Source: Petrosia ficiformis
Taxonomy: Eukaryota > Porifera > Demospongiae > Haplosclerida > Petrosiidae
Direction of reading: 5' to 3'
DNA length: 64,000 nt
NCBI GenBank assembly: GCA_947044365.1
Contig: OX345636.1
Location: 31,516,466 to 31,580,465, forward strand
Shown here: piece after piece, positions 11,043 to 22,124 of the stretch
Numbering within the stretch: position 1 is the first letter of the stretch
How the letters are laid out: each line of letters starts with the position of its first letter
The notes under the pieces: model-generated
Told to the model about the DNA's origin: nothing
Database searches by the model: none
Seen by the model: only the letters and a program-made list of their open reading frames with translations
Program-made: the position numbers and the translations under genes

Positions 11043-12677
11043 TTATACAGAAGGAACCACACGATCGTAGTGGTTCTTTTCCTCTGTGTGGAATAGGTAG
11101 ATCTTGTAGTCTGACTTGGGCATGCAGTGCTCGTTATGAAAGAGGGGGGAAAACTTCAGCCACACACGACTGGGCCCATTGTCAGAGTATGTACAAACAT
11201 CAATCTGACACAGGGTAGCAAAAGCTCTAATCTCGCGGTCAGTTCCCCATCCACGCTGATCCAGCTCCTTTTCCTTGATGTAACCGGTCATACTCTTAAT
11301 AGGCTCATAAAGGTTTGCCTCAAGAGTGTCACCTGCAAAGCAGTCCATACAGAAACGGTAAGCATTATCTCTGTGCGTCATGAAATTAACAATTGCTTGA
11401 CGAACAGCTCGGTGGTTAGATTCGGTTCCTGTAACTTCTTTAGAAAAAGCTCTGAATAGGCAGTTGTCATCGCCCCAAACTCTGTCACGAATGTGGGGCT
11501 CGATATCTCTACAGGGAATTTTCTGGACTCGTTGAGACCGAGCAGTGAGTTCACAACGAGACAATTTAGCAATAACTTCTCTGGCAGCACTTTTCCACTC
11601 TTCAGTGGGCAGTCCGGTCACAGTTACTGTGGCTGGGCTTTCGCCTATGCATTCTACACACGAATCGTCGATACTGAGCTCTTGTGAGCATTCATCGCAG
11701 TACCATTTACCTTCGGGAGATTCAGTGATCCCCACGCACTCAAAGTGAAACCACTGAAACGTGCAATTATGTCCGTCACATTCCACCATTTTCCCTTTAT
11801 CTCTTCGTCGGCAAAAGCAGTAAAGGTCCTCTTCGGGAGAAGAAGAGTCTTGACTGAAGGATTCTGCCAGTACTCTTGCACTCTGTGTGGTACTGCACAG
11901 AGTTGAGAGTTTGCTCTTCTTGGTTGTGGGAAACGGGGATACTTTAAGACTGCTTCGTTTCCTGTCTTTAAAAGGGGTCGAACTTGGAGGACGTACAGGT
12001 GTAGAAGCAGCAGGTTTCGCTTGATACCGCCAATGAGGATTCAAGGGGCAAGCTTTCTTGTGAGCTCTGCCTTCAGCACCACAAGTACATTGTGTTTCGT
12101 CATCGCTGTCGTATATCATACTGTCCTCGAGATAGTCTCCTTCGAGGCTCGAGTCACTAAAGGTCGATTCGTCGTCACTTAACATCGTACGTGTATTTGC
12201 ATCATCAGAATGTTGATATTTGGCAGTGTAAACAACATCTCCTTTGTCACAAACCAAGTCCTCTGAATGGTCGTTACTGTACTTGGTGTTAAGAGGACAG
12301 TCCCTGTGGGTGGGCCGGCTGTGAGATGTTGATCCACACTTGCACAATATGTTTATTTGTGTGATGCCACTTTTACTCTTCTTGGGGGCTTTGGAATTCG
12401 TATCTTTGGTCTCGCCATACGTGTCACCTCCGTGTTTTTTTGACCACTCACGACGCTCTGTCGCATCTCTCGCTCGTAACTTCAACAGCTGGATTCTCCT
12501 TTTCTTAGTCTTCTCTTGTTTTGCTCTGCCCAACTGCTGTCTTCTTTTTATGTTGGCTGTCGTCACAGCCTCTTGAATACCTTCATACACTGGAAGATTC
12601 AGACGTTTATACAGGTCTGGTATCCAGTGATACTTTGGACCTCGTTTCTCGTACATGTAAGTCATGTTTGACTGCAA
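11043..12677 (-). CDS. PHD finger and OTU peptidase half of the transposon protein
   Basis: From the first ATG after the TAG there are 544 residues. Residues 1-80 are basic and helical (RRQQLGRAKQEKTKKRRIQL), then two short CxC...H..CPLN knuckles (CKCGSTSH and CTCGAEGRAHKKACPLN). Around residues 283-333 is a PHD finger with the full C4HC3 order (CFC, CDGHNC, HFEC, CDEC). From about residue 400 is an OTU domain with the catalytic Cys in WGDDNCLFRAF and His in KNHYDRV near the end. Known roles: PHD fingers bind histone tails, and OTU domains cleave ubiquitin chains. In a transposon these could direct integration or protect the transposase, which is inference. All key residues are present, so decay here is slight. 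Confidence 0.85.
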   Translation of the reverse strand: MQSNMTYMYEKRGPKYHWIPDLYKRLNLPVYEGIQEAVTTANIKRRQQLGRAKQEKTKKRRIQLLKLRARDATERREWSKKHGGDTYGETKDTNSKAPKKSKSGITQINILCKCGSTSHSRPTHRDCPLNTKYSNDHSEDLVCDKGDVVYTAKYQHSDDANTRTMLSDDESTFSDSSLEGDYLEDSMIYDSDDETQCTCGAEGRAHKKACPLNPHWRYQAKPAASTPVRPPSSTPFKDRKRSSLKVSPFPTTKKSKLSTLCSTTQSARVLAESFSQDSSSPEEDLYCFCRRRDKGKMVECDGHNCTFQWFHFECVGITESPEGKWYCDECSQELSIDDSCVECIGESPATVTVTGLPTEEWKSAAREVIAKLSRCELTARSQRVQKIPCRDIEPHIRDRVWGDDNCLFRAFSKEVTGTESNHRAVRQAIVNFMTHRDNAYRFCMDCFAGDTLEANLYEPIKSMTGYIKEKELDQRGWGTDREIRAFATLCQIDVCTYSDNGPSRVWLKFSPLFHNEHCMPKSDYKIYLFHTEEKNHYDRVVPSV

Positions 12678-12770
12678 CAGGGCCAGATTAGTGGAAACCT
12701 CGTAGTGAAGCCTCTCCAGGCTGATGTCCTTTGACCTGAACCTGATGAATACGTTGTGCGAGGCTTCTAA

Positions 12771-14171
12771 CTAATTGGAGTGGCCTCTTTTTAGCACAGG
12801 ATGAACGAGGCTATCAGCCATTGAGGCTCTATAGTCACACTCAATTTCATAAAGGAGAGAGTGAAATGCACACGTGAGCCCGTATCGCGTAGTGTAATCT
12901 TTTCCTTCACACTCAAAGTTTTCCTTATCAGCACAATTGCCACAGCTACACACTTTGAGAGGATGAAAATCACAGTGCTCTGTTGTTGGCTCTGCTCCCT
13001 CTTCCATCACTTCCCACTCGTGCTCGTCACACACATGTCTGGGTAGAACTCTCAGCCTTTTCGCAAATTCTTCAGCAGACTTAGAGTCTGTCAGAATGTA
13101 AGAAAAGTTATTACGTGCTCTCGTGATAAAAGCATCAGTAATACAACCACAACCTGGCTTGTGGCGATTAAGACAGTGGCAGCGTACTCCACTTATTAGA
13201 GGGAACCTGTCTTTGTGCTTTCTAATGAAATCTATCGAAGGTTCCTTCATCTTGGAGTAATTTTCCAGAGCTTTTAAGTGATTTTTGCCGGCATGGCCAC
13301 CACAGATCATAATTTTGCATTCAGGAAAGCATTCTGCTACTGGTTTTGCAGAAGATGAATCTGAATCTTGCCAATGGACAGCAAGTTTCATCCCTTCCTC
13401 TCTAGCTCGATGCATAACCTCTCGAGCTGCAAATCCTTCCATGGATTTAGATGTTCCTTTATATAGCTCTCCTTCTACTATATTGTCCCTACCACGTTGG
13501 CACAAGTGTTTGTAATACAGCAATGCTCCATTATAGTAGTTGCGCACACTGAATGTGCCATTTTTGGAGTGGTAGCCACGTGTCATCCATGCTGCGTCTG
13601 CACTCGTTACTGCCTGCTTCCACGAGCCAAGAGTGTGTTCATCAATTGTCTTCATCTCTTCTTTAGCTTCCCCACACATCTCGTCAACCATCTGCTTGAC
13701 TACAGGGTACATTCTTTCGATGGTTGAATAAAAAGTACTGAAACAGACAGTATCAAGCCCGAGTGATAGTTTCAATACTTTACAGTATGTAGCATAGAGA
13801 CACCCTGATATGATAAATGCTACCTGAATGGATGCCCCTACTTCAGTAGTATTTAGTGATTCGTTCTTTAAAGAGCCTTCAAAAAATACTTTTGAAATAC
13901 CGCAGCCATTACAAACATAACTAATATTCACTGTACCTCCTAACCCCTTACTTTGTAACGACACAGGAACTAGTATGCCATTGCAACCAGGCGTTACACA
14001 ACAACGAACGCTGTTGATTGCTTCAACAAACACATTCAATTGTTTAAGGCTCACTACAAAAATCTTTTCCGGTATATCTATGGGGTTTAGTTTTTCCGAA
14101 GATCTTTCAGGAGTGGGAACGTACAGTAGTGAATCATTGTTTACCTCATTCACTTCTAAAGAAATGTCCAA
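12771..14171 (-). CDS. Mutator-like DDE transposase domain half
   Basis: About 466 residues in one open frame. After an acidic, serine-rich start come a zinc-binding-like CVTPGCNG...CNGCG pair, a helical region (KVLKLSLGLDTVCFSTFY) and a central DAAWMTRGYHSKNG block that corresponds to the first catalytic Asp block of Mutator-like transposases. Then follow HWQDSDSSSAKPV, a CGGHAGKNHLKAL block and a Cys/His cluster (CHCLNRHKPGCGC). Known role: cut-and-paste transposition in the nucleus. The frame begins at a TTG after DD, so the true start is probably in an upstream exon. It ends at the premature TAG, with homology to the family continuing beyond it. The family call is by motif order from memory and would need a profile search. 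Confidence 0.75.
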   Translation of the reverse strand: MDISLEVNEVNNDSLLYVPTPERSSEKLNPIDIPEKIFVVSLKQLNVFVEAINSVRCCVTPGCNGILVPVSLQSKGLGGTVNISYVCNGCGISKVFFEGSLKNESLNTTEVGASIQVAFIISGCLYATYCKVLKLSLGLDTVCFSTFYSTIERMYPVVKQMVDEMCGEAKEEMKTIDEHTLGSWKQAVTSADAAWMTRGYHSKNGTFSVRNYYNGALLYYKHLCQRGRDNIVEGELYKGTSKSMEGFAAREVMHRAREEGMKLAVHWQDSDSSSAKPVAECFPECKIMICGGHAGKNHLKALENYSKMKEPSIDFIRKHKDRFPLISGVRCHCLNRHKPGCGCITDAFITRARNNFSYILTDSKSAEEFAKRLRVLPRHVCDEHEWEVMEEGAEPTTEHCDFHPLKVCSCGNCADKENFECEGKDYTTRYGLTCAFHSLLYEIECDYRASMADSLVHPVLKRGHSN

Positions 14172-14354
14172 ATCATCTTCTTCTGTACTTGATTCTTCAA
14201 GAACAGGTACTTCCTACATATGATAAAAGTAAATACTGTTATCAGATATATATAACAAAGTTTGCAAAACAAATTTCCTTATCTCGTAATGGGAAGAAAT
14301 AGTACTGCAAACAAAACATACATTCTGATATATCTGTTTCCTACAGATATATTT

Positions 14355-14682
14355 TCAACTACAAGTCTGATGCACACCAATTCTACTAGATAACAATCCT
14401 AAGCATACATCCACATTTGCACAAAATTTATTTTATTGAACAGATGATCAACTAGTGGCGCTTCTCAACAGAAACTCTGACCTGAATCCTATAGAACAAG
14501 TATGGGAATCAATGAAAACTTATCCTAAGGGACAAACTAATCAGGCAGTACTACATGTAATAAAAGGTGTTCAAAAGTTTGGGAAGATGATGATACCTGA
14601 ATTATGTACCCATTACATCAACCACATACAAAACGTGATGCCTGCTACAGTTACAGCAAAAAGGAAAAGCATCTGGTTTTAA
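14355..14682 (+). pseudogene. Tc1/mariner transposase C-terminal remnant
   Basis: Plus-strand translation gives LLDNNPKHTSTFAQNLFY, the DN-PKH block around the second catalytic Asp of Tc1/mariner enzymes, then a stop. In another frame come SDLNPIEQVWESMK, the third catalytic residue block, and about 50 further codons to TAA at 14680-14682. The stop and frame change mark it as dead, and the N-terminal DNA-binding half is absent. It lies head-to-head against the 5' side of the Mutator-like gene. Confidence 0.8.
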
Positions 14683-15817
14683 ATATTTGTCTTTATGAAC
14701 TTTTGTTTACAATTTCTTTTTGGAACTGCGTATCGTAAGTAGTAATATTTATTTATTACATTTATTGATTGAAAAACTTTGGGAAAATTCTATTACAAGT
14801 TCTTATTAATATTTTGGGTCCATCCACAGTGGAACAGTGAGATGAAGTCCATCTATTTTTTTTAAAGATGTGATGGTGAGTATATAAAGACTATAGTACT
14901 ATACTCAGTACCAGAACTATGACAAACGATATGCTAGTAAAATTTATACTCAAAGATGGAGAATTAGACATCAAGACAACAGTCAGGGCTCAGTTTACCA
15001 AGAAAAAAAAAAACAGAGAATACATAATGAATACACAAACATCAAATCACTTGAAAATTTGTAAAAAGGTACATGTAGTTTTTTATTTTATTTAGTGTAG
15101 TATGCTAAAAAAATACAAAGTACTATGCTAATAGTAAGCCAGTAAATAAAAATGGGAATTGGTACTGACAATCTAACTTCCTGGGGTGGGATTGATATTC
15201 TGACAAAGGCTACACCCCCCCTTAATATAATGTATATCAAATAGACATACCTTATCCACTATATTTTGAGTAATAATGTCTCCCTGTGAGAATGAAGTGA
15301 AATTAGTATCAAATTAATAAAAATATAGAAACCATTGCTGCTGCATGGTTACATCTTGACTAGTTTCGCAGGTCAGACGTACATTGTAGGGCAGACCTAT
15401 AGACGTACATGTACACTATTATTAAAGTTTGGCTCTGAGTAGACAAATTGGATCACATGTACATCTAATTATAATAACATGGAGACTATTGAACTTTCTA
15501 ATGTTATAAAATAGATTTTAATTTACTCAGTGTGAGAGAAAACCATCCATTTTACTGAAAACTAACAGAACTTAATTAAAAGTCTGATTGGAGAATTTCA
15601 ATGAAGAAAGTGGTGCATACACTCAAAAAGGAATTCTGAGCTGATTTAATATCAAAAGTGGAGGGCATTCATGAAGAATCAACCAAGCTGTTGAACTGCA
15701 ACCATTATTGTTAATTATTTTAATGAATCTTAATTATGTTGCTATGCATGGATTTATCTTGACTGTTCATGCATAGTATACCGTGTTTCATATCATGAAA
15801 ACAGTCTCTATTATGGC
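14683..15817. other. No supported gene
   Basis: AT-rich, with no recognisable coding or repeat boundary. Confidence 0.5.
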
Positions 15818-15927
15818 ATGGCTTCTCGGTGTGTATCAGCAATATCAGCCCTTCACCCCTCGATAGCAGCCCTTGGCCTATCTCGGGGTTCAGGTCTGAT
15901 ATTGCTGATACACACCTCGAAGCCATG
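15818..15927. repeat. Foldback hairpin with GC-rich loop
   Basis: The left arm (CATGGCTTCTCGGTGTGTAT, continuing CAGCAATATCAG) pairs with 15896-15927. The loop holds CCCCTCGATAGCAG and CTATCTCGGGG, which also pair. Same architecture as 2126-2229 and 18202-18356. A minus-strand frame across it is an artefact. Confidence 0.8.
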
Positions 15928-15954
15928 TTATATATAATTATATGTGTGTGTGTA

Positions 15955-15997
<43 letters not shown>

Positions 15998-16020
15998 AAT
16001 ATTGTATATAATATATATAC
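15955..16020. repeat. (TA)n microsatellite
   Basis: Long TA run with minor breaks. Confidence 0.95.
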
Positions 16021-16372
16021 GTAAAGTACTTAAAGTAACTGTGACGCCCACGATATGAAGTACAATTCGCTTCCTACACATATAGACACTACTCTAGTGT
16101 GCACATCAGCAGTAGGTTTCTTTCAATTTAAAGCATGGAAACCATTTTCTTTCCTGACATAACATAGTAAGAATGCAATCTGATTGGATAAACTGTGCAC
16201 AACTACTATAATTAGGCTAAGCAGACCAGACCATTCCTCCCACAAAATTTTGTATGTAGGTGGAGCTATACATGTACTTCATATTCATTAATGAGAAACT
16301 TTGGGTTCTAAACCCCTCCCTCCTATGACCAAGGTGCTTAACAGGCATGCCTGCATAAACACATTAGCCACA

Positions 16373-16410
16373 AGAGGGAGGGAGGGAGGGAGGGAGGGAG
16401 GGAGGGAGGG
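16373..16410. repeat. (GGGA)n microsatellite
   Basis: About nine GGGA units, purine on the plus strand. A poly-C run follows at about 16431. Confidence 0.95.
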
Positions 16411-16450
16411 AACCCTTCCAAAAATTGCTCCCCCCCCCTGCCTCGCTTAA

Positions 16451-17064
16451 GGTGGTACTAGGGAGTGGGCGGATGCGACTCCAATCAGTTTCAAAATAGA
16501 ATATTATATAATATGACTCTAACCTGGTGTAATGGCAACCTTCATATCTTCTAATCACCTTTATAGGGTCCTGGAAGAGATAAAACATATATAAAATGTC
16601 CATTTTTGTAATCGCAATAAGTACAAAACGGAGAAAGCCACGCCCACCAATCATGGCATGCACCAAGTACAATGCATTTAGAGAAAACAAATAGAGCTGT
16701 TTTCTGGAAATTCATTTTACTTTTATAGTTACAAGAGGCTGAAGAAAGCTGAATTCTGTAGCTTTTCACTGAAACCATAAAATCTACCTTTCTAGGCACT
16801 ATCAAACTCCGATCTTTCTCAGAGACCAACTACAGTTACCCCGCCATTGTTTCCCACCCACCGCCCCCTCCACCACCCGTGGGGCGTGTTTAGCTTTGTT
16901 TCTGAAAATAAACTATCAGTCAAAACATTTAGGCCCAATAATTATACCCCCGGGTGGGTGTGGCTTCCAAAAAATACAGAATGGAACCAGATTGTATGCA
17001 GCAAGAAGCTTGCAAGACTAGAAACTGATTGGAGTAGCATCCGCCCACGGAAAAGACTCCAACC
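16451..17064. mobile_element. TTAA-flanked MITE, copy A
   Basis: TTAA at 16447-16450 and 17065-17068 flank an element that starts GGTGGTACTAGGGAGTGGGC and ends with an inverse-related arm (GGGCGGATGCNACTCCAAT is shared by both ends). Two further copies lie at 31747-32268 and 51341-51925. No transposase is present. TTAA target choice is typical of piggyBac and Kolobok elements, so one of these may mobilise it. From 17065 to about 17780 no gene is seen. Confidence 0.85.
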
Positions 17065-17779
17065 TTAAATAAAAACTTAAGGTTGTGGGGGCTTGTTGAA
17101 TTGCAGCAAAAGTTCGGGCTTATAAACAACTACACTCTCATCATTGTTGTGGGTTTCTAGAATATACATGTAGCTTCCTGTAAGGTGTTGTGGTTATGAT
17201 AACTACATTCATTATGCACTTACTACAAATGGCACCACCAAAATTCTACATTTAGTGGTGCAGTGGTAGTCAATACTTACTGCTAACAGGAACGTTACCA
17301 TTTGTGTGTCACATACTGCATATACACATATATAATATAACTATGTAATATGCTATATCACACATGACACATAGACATACATGTTTATCCGCTGAATGAG
17401 TGTCTTCTGTAGTTTCTTCCTATAAGAATAAAGTGACTTAGTATAAAATATATAAATAAATAACATATTTACGAGTATCACAGTAGGGAAACATATACAT
17501 GTAGATGGATAAAGAGTTGTGATGTAGTCTTTATGTCTTGTAGTTTAGTAACAAAAACCACGTTCGTCAAAAAACATTTCGTCATCAGTACTTTTCTACT
17601 TTACTAAAGGACTAATTACCTTGCCACATTAATTAAAGTGGGGGCGGTAGCAAAGCTTCGATCCAGGTGAAGTTACACAAGGTGCACTTACACTGTATGT
17701 ACTAAGTAGCATCTCAGCTGTGAGTTGCACTTATACATGTACTTGCGACTAGTGTAATTTGGTTAACATTTAATGATTC

Positions 17780-18017
17780 GTCTGATTTAACGCAACCGTG
17801 ACGGCCTTTGTATCGTAGGCGAATCGTGCCTCGTGTAGCATTAAATAAAACAATTACGGTAAGTTTAGCAAATGTGGCCCAACCTACTTTAATAACTACT
17901 ACTTAACTAGGCCTAGGCGCGCCTACATTTATTTAAGGCGTGGTTTCATAAGTGAGGTAAATCAGGTAATAAGCTTTATTGTGAGAAAGCAATAAAGAAA
18001 TCACTGTATCAGTAAAG
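17780..18017 (+). promoter_or_regulatory. Possible promoter and 5' non-coding exon of the phosphatase gene
   Basis: This stretch has more CG dinucleotides than its surroundings (CGCAACCGTGACGGCC, GGCGCGCC) and ends in AAAG|GTACGT, a plausible splice donor at 18017/18018. A TTCTCAG acceptor lies at about 18590, just before the first coding exon. A spliced leader exon is inferred. No TATA box or start site is evident. Confidence 0.35.
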
Positions 18018-18089
18018 GTACGTTTGTGTTTGTGTTAGGGAAGTATATGTGTTTTGACTACATACATGTAATTAGTATTATTAATATAT

Positions 18090-18123
<34 letters not shown>

Positions 18124-18126
18124 ATA
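18090..18126. repeat. (TA)n microsatellite
   Basis: TA run just before the foldback at 18202. Further TA runs lie at 18360-18392 and 18540-18570. Confidence 0.9.
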
Positions 18127-18201
18127 GTATGCTGATGACATCATCCCTTTGATGTGGCTAGGTCTATATTTGAAGATGTCACCATCATACAATATATTGT
18201 A

Positions 18202-18356
18202 TATAGTATGCTAACAGGTTCTATATACTGAATATAGGACCCTCGTTTTGTGTCCTCGAATGTGATATAGCCCTCGCAGGCTCGGGCTATATCACATCCT
18301 TGGACACAAAAATCAGGTCCTATATTTTGTATATAGGACCTATTAGCATTCTATAT
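18202..18356. repeat. Foldback hairpin with GC-rich centre
   Basis: The two arms pair over about 70 nt (left 18202-18273, right 18283-18356). Paired landmarks are TATGCTAACAGGT/ACCTATTAGCAT, TGTGTCC/GGACACA and TGTGATATAGCCC/GGGCTATATCACA. The loop is only about 9 nt (TCGCAGGCT). It lies 310 bp upstream of the phosphatase start codon. Confidence 0.85.
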
Positions 18357-18403
18357 AATATACATATATATATATATAATTATATATATATTGTAGTCAC
18401 GCA

Positions 18404-18535
18404 TGAAATATTATGTGCTTTTTGCTTTCTTATCATATGTACAAAGTTTCCTAATTCTTTTCTTCTGTTGTCAATTTAAACTTGTCTGTCTGGAATTAGG
18501 TAGTCTGGTATTATGTGACTACTATATAATTATAT
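18404..18535. mobile_element. Partial MITE related to 44247-44734
   Basis: TGCTTTTTGCTTTCTTATCA, TTCTTTTCTTCTGT and TAGTCTGGTATTATGTGACT match the right half of the MITE nested in the piggyBac element. The left half is missing or diverged. Confidence 0.7.
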
Positions 18536-18663
18536 GTATATCTATATATATATATATATATAATATATATTGATTTCTGTAAACTGGTTCTCAGGGTGAC
18601 TGTAATGTATACCTAAGACATTTGTATTAAAGAGGCTACTTGTGAATCAGATGATTAATATCA

Positions 18664-21600
18664 ATGGCAACTTTCCAGAAGAATGTGATGTGTTCTATTG
18701 AGTCTATACATCCTCATGACTTAGCGAAACATCTTCATGCTGATGACCAATATGTTTTACTTGATTGTCGACCAGTCTTGGCCTACAACTCTTGTCACAT
18801 CAGTGGAGCTGTTAATGTGAATTTCACTAGTGAGTAATTTCATAACATTACCATATTTGGTCTTTAAGGTTTATATGTGTGATTGGCATTGAATTAGTTT
18901 GTTCGTATTTAAATGCAGTGGATTTACATTCATATTGTTAGGAGAAATATTTTCCTGATTCTATGTTTTTGTGACTCTCCATGCATGATGGTACAATTTA
19001 GCACATTGAAATTCTTACTGTATTCATTCATTTTGTACAGGAAGCTTCATGTAAACAGGAGTTTTTACTTCTTATACAAAATGCTGCATAGTGAGCTTTT
19101 AAGTGTTCATTATGTACATGTACTAAGCTGTATCTTTTTGCATGGATAGAAAATTTTCATTTTTTGTTTGGTACATTTGTAAACCTGTTATCTCAATGGT
19201 GGCAATATTTTCTAGTGTTCTTGTAATACATGTATAATTATACATGTATGTACAGTATTATAGGTTTTTAACCATTAAACTATTTGATATATATTACCTT
19301 CAAGTTTGGAATACTTGTATGTACATGTAAGCTTTCCTATTAGCTTTATAATCTTCCATATTATTTATCTCATCATCTATTTTCTCAATTTGCCTGTTAC
19401 ATATACATATAATATTATATACACTGTATATAACAAAAGTAATCACAATATTATATATATAACAAAAGTAATTAGTACTAATTACCCTCGCTGTGAAGTG
19501 TAGGCGGAATGGTATGGTAATGACCGGTAATCTTAATGTGTGTGTGTGTGCAAAATGTGCGAACACTGGAGGCTCGAACCAGCTACTCGCAGACTTCAAA
19601 TGATACAAGGATCCGCAGGCTTTTGCTAAAAACCCTTCGGTTATAAAGATATCATTTGTTTTGTGAAATTATTAGTCCCATTTTCATTGTATATGTGAAC
19701 ATCAACGAGAAAACATTCATTTGGGAGACAGTAATCTTCATTGAAGGCTTATATTTAAAAGGTCACTATGAAGTCCATTTGTACAAAATGGCAGCAAATC
19801 TTAGTGTCGTGCTTCTTGTATAAAATGACCAAATAACGAACATTGAAATTTGCACATGATTGATCACGCATTCTGATTACGTGAAAACAGTAAAGTGTTG
19901 TTTGAGGCTGAAGTCTACTCTATTATAAGTGTTTGATCAAAATTATATATTTCCCAACTGACTGATTTTTATTTAAATATAGATGCAGTTACATGTACAT
20001 GATGGTTGAGATTAAACATTCATATGTGGCCATAAATATGGATTCAAAATAGTTTTCTTCGACCAGTCTCTGCAATTCAAAATGTAGTATAGTTATATTT
20101 AGTGGTTTGTATTTATGTAGTGGTCATTAGAACTATTATCTGTACTTAAGAGTAGATACTAATTTCAACACTCCGGCACGTATTTTTACTTGTTTATATA
20201 ATTGTGTTATATTTGTACATGCTTTGCTATTCTTGCCTCACATAGAAAAGCTGTTTTGCACTTATGTATATACAATGTAAGTAGACAGATTGCAAATCGT
20301 GCCAATCACTATGTACATGTGTATATAGGGTAGAGACATGAGAGTGTTTATATAATATGTACATGTATTTTGAAAGCCAAATATACATTTATTAACTAGT
20401 ACATGTGAGTCATTTGTTATTATATTTGATGAAGGAACAGGAAGATCGACAGCAATTGCAGGATATTCAATACTGCATATTAGTATTTATACAATATTAA
20501 TTTACTGAATGTATTGTTTTTGATAGTGTTTTAATTGTCCTTTTGCTTTCATATAGTATTGTGTTACTGTGGTTATTTGTCCTTATTGGGATATGGTTCT
20601 GTCTGTTGATATGTTTGTATGTGTTCAAAGTTTCTCACAGAAGGCTAACTTTGTAACTCCAAACTTGAAACTAATGCTACCTTTTCGCCGATTACCACAT
20701 TTTTATTGATGATGCCATATTAAAGCCATATTAAAAAATGCAGAAACATGTGGCTGGTGTTACTACATGTATTCACTGCTTCACAAACACTGATCTAAAT
20801 ATTTATTACCCATGCTAAGTCATTATCTAATCTTTGATTTACACAGGTATGAATGTTTGCCTTAGTTTCTGCCACACTTTAATTAACTATACATGTATAT
20901 ATACACATGTATAATTTATGTTGTTTCATAATGGGTTGTAGTACAAACTTTAAGCTTCCTGCCATGACAGTCATTTTCTATATACATGTAGCTCCACCTA
21001 TTTTAGTTAATGCATGTGATTGAACCCATTGCGCCACAAGTGCATTCATTCACAGTTCATTTTCAAACAATGGTCGCTCTCATGCAGAAGGTCCATCAGT
21101 AGTGTTTGTGTATCTCCAAACGCAGTACTAGAAACTTTACTCAACTTTTGACAATCAGTAACACAAAGAATGGAGAACTTGAGAGCCTGTAAAAACAAGT
21201 GTATATAGAGAAAAAGACATCCCTATATTTGCTTTGTGATGACTATGTATTGATGGCACTAGTGTCTCTACCTTTCTGTGTACTCGAAAGCTGGGGCCTG
21301 AAGAAGTAAGTGTAAGCCTGATTGCAGTCTAAGTACACAGATCTTTGATGAAGTGACTAAATACTCCTTCAAGGTTCTAAATAATGACTTCCTCATGTCT
21401 GAAACTCAACAACTTATCACACTTACTTGTTAAAGATTCTTGCATAATATTCATACTGTTTCTCTGCTATATACAACAGTTATTAGCAGTTTTACATCCT
21501 TCCTGGCTGCTGTGTAGCTCAAACACGTGTTCTTTTACGCGCCACACCCATTAATTGACCGAGCCCTTGAGAATGATGCAACTTCCTTAACTACATATAC

Positions 21601-22071
21601 AATGCATAGTTGCGCAAGTGACACAAACATATATATATATACATTAAACCCCGTGGAAAGCAATTATAGAGATGGCCCTATGGGCCATAATAAATATTTA
21701 TATATATAATACACATATGCATGTTAATGCTACCATGGTACAGTGACTATAAATGACATATTATACACATGTATATCATACATGATGACATATCATATTG
21801 TGATTTTCTTTATGTTGTGGATGGGAATGGAAATTTTATTCTTGAACCTTAATTCAATAATAGCATCTTTTTGCTCAATATGGCCATAACAGTAATACAG
21901 CAAATACACATTACTTATTTGATTGTTAAATTATGACATACACATGTACATGTATATATACATATAACACCTAATTATCAATCTGGAGATCATACTACAT
22001 GTAATTAATAGACCCCTCACTATCTTGTTTCCTTGTCTAGGTTGTAATTATATTTATATACCTGTATATAT

Positions 22072-22124
<53 letters not shown>

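Larger units (their letters stand above)
11043..14216 (-). mobile_element. Mutator-like transposase-PHD-OTU transposon gene, one internal stop
   Basis: A single minus-strand frame runs from a stop at 14217 to TAA at 11043, broken only by TAG at 12771-12773. The part before the TAG is a transposase and the part after it has PHD and OTU domains. The 31 codons between the TAG and the next ATG stay in frame and read as protein (EASHNVFIRFRSKDISLERL), so both halves are one roughly 1,040-codon protein with a single nonsense codon. There is no ATG in the first 16 codons. A TTTACTTTTATCATATGTAG tract before GAAGTACCT looks like a splice acceptor, so a first exon may lie further upstream. No terminal inverted repeats were found by eye. 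I recall similar fusions from invertebrate and fish gene sets, not from a named reference. Confidence 0.8.
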
